This document shows, piece after piece, positions 11,251-22,157 of a DNA stretch of 64,000 nt; within the stretch, counting starts at the first letter, position 1, and every line of letters starts with the position of its first letter. The notes under the pieces were generated by a model, which was given only the letters and a program-made list of their open reading frames with translations, searched no databases and was not told the DNA's origin. Origin of the DNA: Terfezia claveryi (taxonomy: Eukaryota > Ascomycota > Pezizomycetes > Pezizales > Pezizaceae); the NCBI GenBank assembly GCA_015179025.1, contig WHUX01000094.1, forward strand, positions 124,001 to 188,000, given 5' to 3'. A program made the translations under genes and the position numbers.

Positions 11251-12351
11251 GGTTGACATTGTGATTTCCCCAACAGAGGAAAGGTGTTACTTGTTCATAT
11301 ATTTTCACCTTTGAGTCTACTCTAGATCTGATACAGCTAGGTAGCAAAAAAATATCATACAGGACCACCCTGCATAAAGAGGCCTAAATGCTTGCATCTT
11401 GGAAAATATTGTGTACATTACATCTTATGTAGTGTTAGCCACCGAATGTTATCAATCGGTTGGTAGTACAGATACTGGTAGCGCCTGGGCTTCGTTGGTC
11501 CTATCATGTTCAGGAACGAATCTGTATTTTCCACATAGGCGTAGTCTCGATCAGACCCTAGTAGCTTGTTATTTTTGGATGGTATTCTCCGTTTGGCGGG
11601 GGATTGTGCCAACCAGACTACGGTATTCTCATCATCAGGGTCGCGAGTTGATAAATCAGCATGTGGCCCTAGATATGTGGTAGACTGGCTTGCACCAAGC
11701 CAGACTAGATACGCGGGGTATCCTACCCAGACCAATTTATTGTTGGAATACCGGGGATTCTACTATATATTATTGTGTGGAGAAAAACGCGAGTGAAGTG
11801 AATCCAGGTAGGTAGAAAGCTCTGCGTATCAATATCTCAGTGTTGCTTCTGGTACTAGACAGTATTCATCCGGTACCGTTTATACAATCTAATTCCGGAT
11901 TACCAGACGTTTGTGTATTACGGTTCCGCTGACGCAAGGCCTTAGAGGCGGTGATACTCCGCGAGGGGGTAAGTAAGTAACTAACTGGTGTAATCTGTCT
12001 TCTGTGAATTGAAAGTTATTTAACTATATAGGATTCATACTCTGATCGTAGTATGATAATGGACGATTCTGCTTGTCTGTGTCCACGTACCAGACAGGGA
12101 GGGAAGGTATGTAACTAGCAGGGGGGTGCATATACCTATAATAAAGGTTCTTGATTTTAAATCAGGACGTTCGGTAGATGAAGTGGAAAGTACAAGATGT
12201 TAGTAGAAGGCTAGTCCTTCTCCGAGGTGCCAAATGTGTAATAGACCAAGTAGATAGGAAATACAACGATATAACTAATATCAGCGTTAACCGATAACGA
12301 CTTTCCGTCACATTCCAAGCGACCCTCAAATTCGATCTCGAGCCATCTACA
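11251..12351. other. Intergenic with short palindromic repeats
   Basis: No gene is supported. A near-perfect palindrome of the AGTCTGG family lies at 11681-11707 (arms TAGACTGGCTTG and CAAGCCAGACTA), and a single arm lies at 11605-11620. The same family recurs elsewhere in the window. Confidence 0.5.
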
Positions 12352-13788
12352 ATGACAGAAACTAAAGAGATTATTGTTCTCGGGTGAGTGAATTCGAGAA
12401 GAGCTGTTGAATAAGGTTCCAACTAAATTTACTTCATATTTAGAGCTGGTGTGGTTGGGCTCCAAACAGCTCTCTCCCTTCTCGAAGCTGGTTATGGGGT
12501 CATCGTGGTAGCCAAATATTGGCCAGGAGACAAGAGTATTGATTACACTTCACCATGGTGACTTCCTGCCTGAATATTTAAAGCTATTGGTTTACTTAAG
12601 TCTGACGATAGATTATCTCCAACAGGGCGGGGGCGGTAAGTTTTTTGCGTCCATGCTAGTAGTCACTTTGATCCAAACTTCTTATGTGGTATCTCTGTGG
12701 ATTGTGTAGCATTGGCGCCCTCATGCTGCTGTGGACGAGCTTGAACTCCAGAAGTATGAAATGGCGACGTTTAGATATTGGACGGAGATGGTGAAGAAAG
12801 TCCCGAAGGAAGAATGTGGGGTTACTGTACGTATTACTTCATTGCTCCACGGTACCGAATTTGGAACAAGTGTGAGAACTTATTTTTTTTGCGGAACTAG
12901 ATTCTACCAGACACTTACTTCTGGGACTCTGGGAACCCGGAGACTATCTCTGCTCTCTGGTGGCCAGACCTCATCCCTAACATCCGTATTATACCTGAGG
13001 GCGACCTTATTCCAGGAACAACTTTGGGCATGATGTACCATTCATTTTGCATTGATGTCCCTATGTACCTTGACTATCTAGTTGGAAAGCTTGGGGATCT
13101 TGGTGTGAAGACCATTACGGCGGAGGTCGATACTCTCGAGGATGTATTTGAACTTCCGGGGATTGAGGACAATGTAGTGGTAGGTATGGTGAATTGTACT
13201 GGAATGGGTGCGTTGAACTTGGTCCCAGATGAGAAAGTATATCCGATGAAGGGGCAGACGGTTATAGTGAAGGGAAGGGCGAAGCAGATAACTTTTAGGC
13301 AGGGGGAAGGGTATGTGGCTTATATAGTGCCGAGAATTGGAGAGGAAATTACGGTATTAGGTGGAACTCAGGGGGTCAGAGATTGGTATACTCTGCTTTT
13401 CTTATCATTTAACTGAGAATAATGGATGGCTGAATGTTGAAACAGGGACCCTGAACCTAATTCCGCTGTCACGGAGGAAATCCTCAAGAGGTGTAAGGCT
13501 ATTGCACCAGAGTTACTCAATGAGAAGGGCGAGTTTGAGATAATAGCGGTACAAGCTGGGCGCAGGCCATCACGGGAAGGCGGGCCGAGGGTCGCCCTGG
13601 TGAAGCACGCTGGGGGGAAGTTCATATGCCATAACTACGGGCATGGCGGGGCAGGGTGAGTGTCTTTTACAACATGTCTCAGGAAACGTTGTGGGTTAAC
13701 AGCTGTGAGTCTCACCAGATACCAGAGCTCATTTGGGTCTGCCATGGAAGTTGTTAGTTTAGTCAATGGCTTCCTCGGCCAAAAGTAA
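12352..13788 (+). CDS. D-amino-acid oxidase (FAD), one probable single-base break
   Basis: This FAD enzyme oxidatively deaminates D-amino acids, usually in peroxisomes. Exons are 12352-12383, 12444-12557, 12626-12635 (a 10-nt exon), 12710-12826, 12901-13374, 13446-13655 and 13719-13788. Diagnostic motifs are the Rossmann GAGVVGLQTA, YTSPWAGAHWRPH across the 10-nt exon, VNCTGMGA, YPMKGQ, AYIVPR, LGGTQ, GRRPSREGGPR and the C-terminal HNYGHGGAGYQSSFGSA. The predicted length is about 341 residues, normal for the family. At the exon 5 donor the genome has five G (13371-13375), and using the GT at 13375-13376 leaves exon 6 out of frame by one base. One G fewer would restore the whole gene to a multiple of three. 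It is therefore either a mutation or a homopolymer sequence error. The protein ends GQK and lacks a clear SKL-type peroxisome signal. A partial duplicate lies at 6455-6735. Confidence 0.85.
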
Positions 13789-13820
13789 TGGGATTTATAA
13801 TACTGCTCTACAACTAGCTC

Positions 13821-13852
13821 TAGTCTGGCTCTCTACTTGTGCAACCAGACTA
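13821..13852. repeat. Short palindrome, AGTCTGG family
   Basis: TAGTCTGG at the left and CCAGACTA at the right form 8-bp perfect arms around a 16-bp loop. It belongs to the same dispersed family as the palindromes at 11681, 20681 and 55931. Confidence 0.6.
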
Positions 13853-14060
13853 ATTTTTTGCATTCTAGATATATGTACTGAACATATAAGTCTCGCTGAA
13901 CATACCACTGTAAAGTTGTGGAGATTGCCAAGGCCGAGATATGTTTACGTAAACTCCTCTGCATGGTCTACAGTAGTACACAAGTTTTGGAACAAATTAG
14001 TGCTACTTAAGTACTTACCTCCGCGACACTTTGTGTCTGCCACCACCAAGCTGCAACACG

Positions 14061-15807
14061 ATGTCTTCTCCTAGTACGTATAATATACTACACAAACGCG
14101 CCCTGAACTCACACATCGATAGTAATTTCTATGTACTAACGAGTTCTGAATTCAGCCGAAGATCAGTCGGCTGAGGACTCCCTACCCACAGGCAACCGAT
14201 ACGACCAGATGTTTGGTGACGACTCGGACAACGACGAGAAGCTATCAGTGAATGAATCTGGGGACGAATCAGACGTAGGAAGTCGGAAACGTAGACGGAA
14301 CACAAATGGGGACGCAGATGTAGATGAAGATGGTGAAGGACAAGAAGAAGAGAAGTTAGATGAGTTGGACGAGGAGCTATTCGGTGATGAGGAGGAAGAT
14401 GATGGGAGTAAACCACAGTACGTTCACTCCTTCAGGAACCCAGTGCTCACATGCACAAATCAGATGCCTGAATGGAAATCACTGACCTCTCCCAGAGACT
14501 TTGACGATGACGAAATCGCCTCTGAACGAGAAGAACGAGAAGACACTCACGAAGAACCAGTTCTCAAACGTCAAGCGGACATCTCCCTTGGTCGGTACAC
14601 TCTTCTCGACCCTGGACCTACCGGCGATCTCTATCTTATGAAAATTCCCCAATACCTCCCTCTCATCCCCGAGCTCTTCGACGTTGATACATTCACTGTT
14701 CCTAAGTCTACGCCTACTCAACCCTCGCCCTACACCCTTGCCACAAGTGCAATTCGTTTTCGCCAGCACCTTACTGACCCCTCCAAATACCAATCCAACT
14801 CCCGCATCATTCGGTGGTCCGATGGAACTCTATCCCTCCAAATCGGCTCGAGTCCTGAACTCTACGACCTCCCTTCAAAGCCACTCGCGCCCCCACCAAA
14901 CTCTACAGACTATGATCCAACGCAGGATTCACATACTTACCTGGTTACTCCCCACGAAGGCGCGAATATGCTTAGGTTCATCGCGCACGCTACACAATCT
15001 CTCTCGGTAATGGCAGCTGGGGAAGATGTATCGGACGAGGCTATGGCCAGGCTACACGAACAGCTTGCTGCAGCAGTACAGGCGAAGGGTGGAATGCGTG
15101 TCAAGAACATGGAGATACAAAATATGGAGGACCCGGAGAAGCTCAAGCGTGAAGCCGAGAAAGCTGAGAAAGAGCGTATGCGTGCACAAAAGAGGCAGGA
15201 GGCTCAACGGAGGAAACATGATACCCTTCCTGAGCGGGGCGGGTTATCTGGCTCTCGTGGTTCAGCAGGTACTGGAGGCAGTAGGCTAACTGCTGCTGAT
15301 CTGGAGGAACGCCGGAGAGAAAGGCGTGGGGGTAGAAGCTCGCCAAGTGGTAGGAGAGGCGCTACTCGTGAAGACGACTATGACCGAGGAGATGGCTTTC
15401 TTGCCGATGAAGACCAGGAGGATGATTTCATTGTAGATGATGAAGATGGTGATGAGGAGATGGACCAAGATAATGAAGATGACGAGGAGGAAACTGAACG
15501 ACGCCAGAGAGCGAAGCTAAAGAAAGCCAAGGATAAGGCTGCTGCCGCTGGTTCGCCAAAGAAAGCATCCTCGAAACCGAAGAAAATAGAGATGGTCGAG
15601 GAAGAGGAAGAGGAAGAGGCGGAGTTCACGGAAGAAAGTGAAGACGAGAGGAGGGAGAAGAGGAAAAAGGGAAGTCCCGGGAGAGATGGGAAGGGAGAAG
15701 CTGGGAATGAAGATGAGGATGAAGAGGAGGAGGAGGAGGAGGTTAGGGCAGGTGGGGGAGGGAGAAAGAGGAGGAGATTTGTTGTTGATGATGATGAGGA
15801 GGAGTAA
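14061..15807 (+). CDS. LEO1: Paf1 complex subunit Leo1
   Basis: Leo1 is part of the Paf1 complex, which travels with RNA polymerase II and supports H2B ubiquitination and elongation in the nucleus. Exons are 14061-14073 and 14156-15807, giving 554 residues. The 13-nt first exon supplies MSSP plus one base, and the intron (14074-14155) ends TTCAG. The N-terminus is very acidic (Asp/Glu runs to about residue 90). The conserved core lies at about residues 140-290: LGRYTLLDPGP, KIPQYLPLIPELFD, IRFRQHL, NSRIIRWSDGTLSLQIG, and a TYL..PHEG segment. A Lys/Arg/Glu helix follows (about 310-350) and then a highly charged tail of Asp/Glu and Lys clusters to the end. Length and order are typical for fungal Leo1. 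The acidic repeats create long antisense open frames, which are shadows. Confidence 0.95.
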
Positions 15808-16910
15808 TGGGATGATGTGGAGTGGCTTGTTATTCTGGCCGATGAGTCCAAAGGTGTGTAATCATGAGCACCGGCAATGTCGGATGCAGAAGTACTACGG
15901 CGATGTCATAGAATCAAAACATACGTTGGGTTATTAAATAATTTTAAAGGCGTTTACAAACAAAATCAATAGAGGTAAAAATCAAACTGTCGTGCATAAG
16001 CTTACCATATGCAGTTTTCCCCAAGGCAGATTTTGGAAAACCCAAAGCGCCAGGCGATGTTGGGGTGGCTTAATCTATAGACATCAATTTTCCCTACTTG
16101 GGGGATTCCTACTGCAGTACTGTCTAGAACTGAGCGCTACAGGGGCCATGGTTATGTCATTCCACAGCATCACATGTATGCTTGTGGCTTTGTGAATTTT
16201 GATCTTGCATTTAGGCCTGAAGTGGCGTTATGTAAGGGGTGAAGATTTCTACCAGGAATTCATTTACAAACTAGGTATTTGGTGTATACCTATATATGCG
16301 CAACATAGCAATCCCGAGGATACGCTCATACCGTTGGATACGACCTCAATCTTCTGATGCAAGCAGCTCTAGGGTTTATCAAGAGAAATAGTTACCCTGA
16401 ATTTGTGTGGGGGGAAAACTCTGTGTCGCTGTATACCAACCCTGGAGCTCCATAACTCCCAGCCGCGCCCTTAGCCGCATGAGTACCACAGGTCTAATAG
16501 CTCCCAGACTAGCTTCTTTAACGCTTTTGGGGACAAATTCCGCACTCATCACCGTACCCTTGTTACAAGCTGTATCACCGTGAGACTTTCAGGATGACTA
16601 GGACTGGATTTCCTCGATAGATATACAGCTATTGTGTTGGCGATGGTATGTAGCTCAATCATGCAAGGTGGGTATATAAAAAGGGCTATTGATGGTCAAC
16701 CATTGCGTCCAGTCTCTGCCCAATGCGCGCTTCCTGAGGCCGACATGGTGAGCTGTGTGTTTGATTTCGTCGAGGTCATCAGTTTGCTTAGTGCCTCCCA
16801 GACCTCCTTGTTTCATAGGAATGAAGCTGACTACGGAGCTACAATCGCCGGAATGTGCTCCAACAATATGGTCAGTTTTGCAACTTGATTTCTGACTAAT
16901 TAACAATATA
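15808..16910. other. Intergenic, nothing recognised
   Basis: Short open frames only, without recognisable motifs. The stretch leads into the first copy of the TGTTCTGGGCCGC inverted-repeat element. Confidence 0.4.
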
Positions 16911-18132
16911 TGTTCTGGGCCGCTCATGGGCAATTTAAATAATTACTCAATTTGGTGTATAATGCACTTGTATTGAAAAGGTTTACGAGTACTGATTTAC
17001 AAAAAAAAAAAAAAAAAAAAAAAAAGGATTGATAACGGTATACCTAACTGGAGCTATCCCAGCGACTGCAATAGATTCATGTATTTCCCAGTCGATTACA
17101 CCCCCCTCTAACATTCCAATTTGGTTCAGCTAGAGCTGAGAGGTCATGTATGATCTGTTAGTACTTTCGTATGTCAATAAGTTAAGAATTTCAGATTATT
17201 CTTAAAGTATCAGCAATAACAATTGAGTATCTGAAATATCATTTTTAAGTCTGTAAGGTCGGTAGCTGGTTAGAGGTCTTTAGTTAGGTAGTAAAAGTTA
17301 TCAGATACGACACAATTGATAGGATTCAGGCTGTGATTTTGTAATAGCTTTGTACATGGCCCTTTATTATCAGGTTTGGCCATCTCACAACTGCAAAAAT
17401 ATGATTTTTGTTATAGCATCATGCCATTTGATCTCCCATAACTCTGTAAAACAGTATCTACCTGTTGTATAATTCTAGGTAGAACCTGCTTCGTTTTGGT
17501 TTAATATCGAGGAATTGAAGTATCTTAACAATCTGCATATAAATAAGTACCTGCGATTAAGAAAGTACCGTTTTGCACCTTACCTGGATCCTTCCTATAA
17601 GTAAGAAATAGCTGGGATTTTCTAGGGTAAAAAGAAATCGTGCAACAAAATATAGACAAAAAATGTCATAATTATGATTACTCCAAACCTCACTGGATTC
17701 CACATAGTGCATCGAGCCTCAGCACAAGATGGTCTATGTAGCCTAAACCATAAGGCCCTGTCCCATGGATAAGAACCCCGTAAATAAGAAACTAATTTTC
17801 AAATACCTATTGCATAGGAAATGTTGTAGATTTCTACAGTAGCAATAAACTCAGTATCCTCGTCTCCATTCCATTCATCATCAGAGATGAAGGTGATGAG
17901 TTGTTAACTACACAAGCATGTACTGTCATCATTTGAAGAGCTTGAGGTAATTTTTCCGGAATTCCCCTTGTTCAACGTCTGCCATCTCCCACTAATCAAC
18001 AGGAAGGGTATGTGATGTGGATGGGGTGGCCAAAAATGACTTCATAGGGTGTTTTTTGAGTGTAGCAGAGTGTTCGATTCACATTTACCAAATTGAGGAA
18101 TTATATTAATTGCCCGCGAGCGGCCCAGAACG
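16911..18132. mobile_element. Inverted-repeat element, TGTTCTGGGCCGC family, copy A
   Basis: The left end TGTTCTGGGCCGCTCATGGG continues into AATTTAAATAATTACTCAATTTGG. The right end, read in reverse, gives CGTTCTGGGCCGCTCGCGGG and then AATTAATATAATTCCTCAATTTGG. The terminal inverted repeats are thus about 45 bp and imperfect. A run of about 24 A lies at 17001-17024. A decayed open frame on the minus strand near 17150 begins with M-T-S-Q-L followed by a stop, matching copies B, D and E. The interior is shared with copies at 28282, 36312, 37278 and 47500 to differing extents. No transposase domain is recognisable, so the superfamily is open. Confidence 0.75.
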
Positions 18133-18977
18133 TATACATACAAGGCTTACGAGCGTTAGCGTATGTGTCTGTTGAAGACTTTGTATTGCCTTCTACATAC
18201 AGAAGAGGGCTCAAAAAGACATCATGAATGGATGAATAAGCCATGCGAGCGTAGAATTCCCGTACATTGATTCTAAGATACTTGGGTTCATGCATAAGAA
18301 CCGGCGTAGATAAGGGGATCAGCCAACGAGGGTGACATATAAGCATATTATTACCCACTGCAACTGAAGGCTTAACGGCCTGTGACCTTGGTCACGCAGT
18401 CCCTATTATGTGCTGTTTGATAGTATCGACTTTGGTTTGAAACCCGTGCTAATATAGGCCACTGGATATCAGCGTACAAACACATGAGTAAAACACGTAG
18501 ATAATAGTCTAAAGAGTTTCCATGCAGACCCCGCTGACTACCAGCTCGCTTCAACGTATAGCATAGCACAGTAAGGAACCAAAGTATTTTTTGGTGGACG
18601 GACGGACAGAGTTTATTTAGTAAATAAACAAGAATACACATTAAATGGAACAAATATACAAGATACATCCACGAAATGTGAATATACATGAGCACCCATC
18701 CCTTGTGAACCTCTCCATAAAGAGATTTTCTCCAGCTCCCGTTTTTCGGTGTACCACCCGCCCTCCTCTCCTACAATCGAGTCGCAGCCCGCTAGGGTTA
18801 GGCGACCTGGCGCTAGGACAGCTGAGAGTTATTTATTAACTTCTAACTGACCTGGATGGGACCGCTCTGCACAAATTTCCTAATTATACAGTGGATGGCC
18901 ACGGGATAACTTCATCGGTTTCGGGATCGACGGGTGCTAATGAAATGTTAGTAATTCTTTTCAAAGAGAGAGGAAAT
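18133..18977. other. Intergenic, nothing recognised
   Basis: No coding region is supported. The stretch lies between the inverted-repeat element and the 3' end of the secreted chitin-binding-like gene on the minus strand. Confidence 0.4.
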
Positions 18978-19679
18978 CTAGGACACGGCCTTCAGGAAGG
19001 GCCCCTTACGGTATCCGAAGTAGATCAAACCGTCACCCAAATTGGCATCAAATACATTGTCGGTAATAGGGTCCCAGATAACATCACCATCGTCGACGTC
19101 GAAGGCAATCTGGAATCCTGGCTCGGTGCAAAATCCGAATACCTTTTGGCATGCACCCGCACAGTATGCCTGGTCGAAACCACACATGTTCTACATTATA
19201 GAGTTAGCTTCGCAAAACGAAAGGGTGCTGTACAGAAGGCATACATTGGCAGCACCGTGACCACCGCAGCAAATGCCCATCTGCGCTGTGCATTGGTAGC
19301 CCGCAGTGGCTCCACACTTTCCGGCATTAGGCCCGGTGGTCGGGGTATCTGGATAGGTTCGTTGGAGTAACATGTGTTCCTTACTACGGGTCAAGAGAGG
19401 TCGGATGTTTGTGAGTTCTCTCTTTTTTGGCTGAGGGTTAAAGGTATGAGTAAAATATTGAGCGTCTTTGTTTTGAAAGAACGGCTCGCGCTTCACCTTG
19501 GTAGCTTCTATCTCTGGTTCCGCTTCGCGTTTGTTAATGTATGGAATGGAGGCATAGCCAACGTTAAGTGCGTGGAAAAACGGATCACCTTCGGCTTTGG
19601 CTTCGGCCGCAGGAACTGCTGCTGCCGTTGCAACCGCAGCAAAGGCGGATACTACGAGGTGCACTGAGAAAAAGTGCAT
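18978..19679 (-). CDS. Secreted Cys-rich protein with hevein-like (CBM18-type) chitin-binding domain
   Basis: Exons on the minus strand are 19679-19245 and 19190-18978, with a 54-bp GT..AG intron in phase 0, giving 215 residues. A signal peptide (MHFFSVHLVVSAFAAVATA) starts the protein. Residues of about 50-95 form a charged pro-region with dibasic sites (NKREAEPE, KVKREP, PKKREL) suited to Kex2-type cleavage. The cysteine array spans the splice junction as CGATAGYQC...GICCGGHG...CGFDQAYCAGACQKVFGFC. This matches the spacing of hevein/CBM18 domains, where CC, the YC and the GCQ..FG.C tail are diagnostic. The C-terminus is acidic and has no second domain. It probably acts in the cell wall or outside the cell, as a chitin binder or effector-like protein. 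An internal 36-nt intron in exon 1 cannot be excluded. Confidence 0.8.
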
Positions 19680-20291
19680 GTTGAGGTAGTAGGTTTGGAT
19701 GATTAGAAGGTAATGTTAAGGTGAAGGATGGAGAGAGTTGATGTGACTTCCGCAGAGGTATGACTGTTTGACAGTGCAGTATGATCTCAAGACTCCATGC
19801 GGTAGCAAGAACAACAGTATAACACAGGGACTCAACAAGTCTTATATAAAAGATTTGATCGAAGGAATCTACCATAGTCTGTATTATCAATCTTTGAGAG
19901 CCCGGGCCTGTACATGATACCTTGCCTAGTACTAGTTGGAAGGGTGCTGTCGAGAAATTTGGTCACACGGGTCTAGATATCACGATCAGCTCTGAGAGTT
20001 CAATTCACATAAAGTCAAAACCCCCGTTTATGGAATATGGCTTGGGCCAGGAACGTCAATCCAAAAGCAAAGATACACTGATTTGGATCTGGGGTTTATC
20101 CAATAGTTAAGCCGGGGGAACTGCAGTAACTAGGAACAAATATAAACCTGAGTTAGATCAAGATCACAAAGGAAATTTGTAACTAGTTGATTTCAGAGAC
20201 AAGAGGGGAAGCACCTATACCAAAAACAAACTACGACAAATGGATGTAAAGCTTATTATACATTTGGGTTCTTTCAAGATATCGAAGGCTA
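19680..20291. other. Upstream region of the secreted protein gene
   Basis: No other gene is visible. On the minus strand a TATATAAG sequence near 19842-19849 lies about 165 bp upstream of the start codon and could be its TATA element. Confidence 0.4.
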
Positions 20292-20393
20292 CTGAATAGA
20301 CGCCACTGCTGAATAGACGCCACCATTAGTCTCCACCATTGAATAGACGCCACCATTTGAATAGACGCCACCGCTGAATAGAACCCACCGCTG
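20292..20393. repeat. Minisatellite, about 18-bp unit
   Basis: The unit TGAATAGACGCCACCATT (with GCT or ATT endings and small changes) is repeated about five to six times in tandem. The outermost copies are the most diverged. Confidence 0.8.
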
Positions 20394-20680
20394 CCCCGAG
20401 GGAATGGCCTGTTGATGAAGTCTCGTACGCTACTATAATACATATGAGACCTCAAATACGGCAAGCTTTACTGAGACTCGGAACACGGCGTTGTAGCTTA
20501 GCTGGCGCTGAGTTATCGATATTGACGATAAATTCCAAATATTTGAATTAGTCGAGCTCAAGACAAGAATGTTGTGATGCGTAGTTGGTAATAATTGTTT
20601 CTTATTTAGAGCTGTAAAATTAAAGTTTCATCAAAAAATACTTAACTGTAGATAAATTAGATTTGGAAATGGTGATCTGC
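20394..20680. other. Short intergenic stretch, nothing recognised
   Basis: AT-rich sequence without a supported gene or repeat. Confidence 0.3.
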
Positions 20681-20748
20681 TAGTCTGGTTGGCACAAGCC
20701 CCTCGTAGAGGGCTGGGGAGGGGCTAGTGCAAGCCAGACTACGTAGAG
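20681..20748. repeat. Short palindromic element with 10-bp flanking repeats
   Basis: The arms TAGTCTGGTTGGCACAAGCC and GTGCAAGCCAGACTA enclose a short loop. The direct repeats GGTGATCTGC at 20671-20680 and 20749-20758 flank it exactly, like a target-site duplication. A further half-site GTGCAACCAGACTA lies at 20794-20807. It belongs to the dispersed AGTCTGG family. Confidence 0.65.
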
Positions 20749-20994
20749 GGTGATCTGCGGATTGTGGATGGATGAAAACATTAGCGAGGGGTAGTGCAAC
20801 CAGACTATGAAAACATATAAAATGTGTCTCGTAGGAATTCACCACGAGGGCTTTCTAGTGTGATTAGGGCTTTTGCCTCGAGCTGGTTTCAGCTATATAT
20901 CTCACAATCCACACCTGAGCCCGAGTACTAATATAAAGCAATGGTTTGAATAAATTCCAATACGGCACCCCTCATAAGGAATGTTGGGAAAATG

Positions 20995-21978
20995 TCATAG
21001 AATGGCGGTGCGTAAAAATGCTGATTGGTATGTTCTCGTGCTAGCCAAGATAACCTTGGAAAAATGCTCTTTCAGATCAAAAACTGACTCTAGATCATCC
21101 AATCCTTTCAATACATGCCCTGGTCCCTTATCATCCTCCCACGTAGTTCATCCATCCAACCCCCAGTTTACACTCCTAATCACCCAAATCGTTCCGAGCC
21201 CCGCATTCTTTGCTCCAGAAATATCAAACGGATTCCCACTAACAAGGAATACGTCCTTTCCTGTATCCTTCCCCACCTTCTCAAGAACGTATTTGTAATT
21301 CTTCGGGCTGGGCTTAAACACCTTGATTGCATCCACCGAGATATACCTCTTCTTTCCATCTTTCACAAATGTGGTAGATAACAACTCCGAGCTCGAGATA
21401 GCAGCTTCAACCATATTGGGAGTGCCATTTGAGAAACACCAAGTATTCTATATCTATTCCGCGCTCCCTGAGGCTCGCCGAAATGGCTGGCAGCTGATGG
21501 AAGAATCTAGCTGTGTCAGGTAAGACTTCTAGTTCGTTATATTTCTCCATAGCCTTAATTTCTAGCTCCTCAAGAAGCGGAGATTTGAACCCCCTCTTCT
21601 GTCAATGCGTGTCTCAAGAAATTCCTAGTTACTTCGTCCATAGTGACATATTTTTCTGCAATATTTAGGATCCCAATTTCAGTTCGCGCCTTTTTGAAGG
21701 GCTGCGAATTGGACTTCTTACCCATGCTATTGAATTTCCATGTGAATTCGAGTTGTAAAGTTCTCCACGTTGAGGTTACCATTGTGTCAAAGGTCTCTGG
21801 GTCGTTCGTACGACAGTTCCTGAACACCATGGAGATTGAGGAGGTGTCAACGAGGGTACCAAACCTGCCGAATCATTAATAGCTGGCAATAACTTTGTTA
21901 CCAGATTAATCACTAAACTACTTATGATTGGGAGGAGGGCACTCACAGGTCAAAGGCCAATACAACTTTTCGTGTCAT
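20995..21978 (-). pseudogene. Haloacid dehalogenase-type hydrolase with three frame breaks
   Basis: HAD hydrolases of the 2-haloacid dehalogenase type displace halide through an Asp nucleophile. On the minus strand the start is 21978-21976. Exon 1 ends at 21947 and exon 2 begins at 21864. Joining them gives AFDLFGTLVDTSS, the HAD motif I with the nucleophile Asp. Motif II appears as FSNGTPN, the Lys region as IKVFKPSPKNYKYVL, and the acidic motif as FLVSGNPFDISGAKNAG with a following IWV.R. The reading frame changes at three places: the five-C run 21590-21594, the AA at 21441-21442, and near 21133-21140. Each looks like one added base. The gene then reads on to a stop at 20997-20995. It is either a recent pseudogene or a working gene with sequence errors. 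Confidence 0.75.
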
Positions 21979-22157
21979 GACTATGAGGTTGATGCTGCCC
22001 ACATTATCGTCATTGGTTATGCAATAATCCTTGTCTGGCTATCATGCATACAGTATAAGCATCAGAGTGCCACTTCAGGGTAACTGACTGGCATTCCTTT
22101 AGCACTTATGTACATACTAGTGGTGGTGTTACTGCTGAAGTGTTTGGTTCTGTAGCA

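Noticed and set aside
15378..15851. Ser-rich minus-strand open frame across the LEO1 3' end
   Set aside because: It is the complement of the GAG/GAT-rich acidic tail of LEO1, a composition effect.
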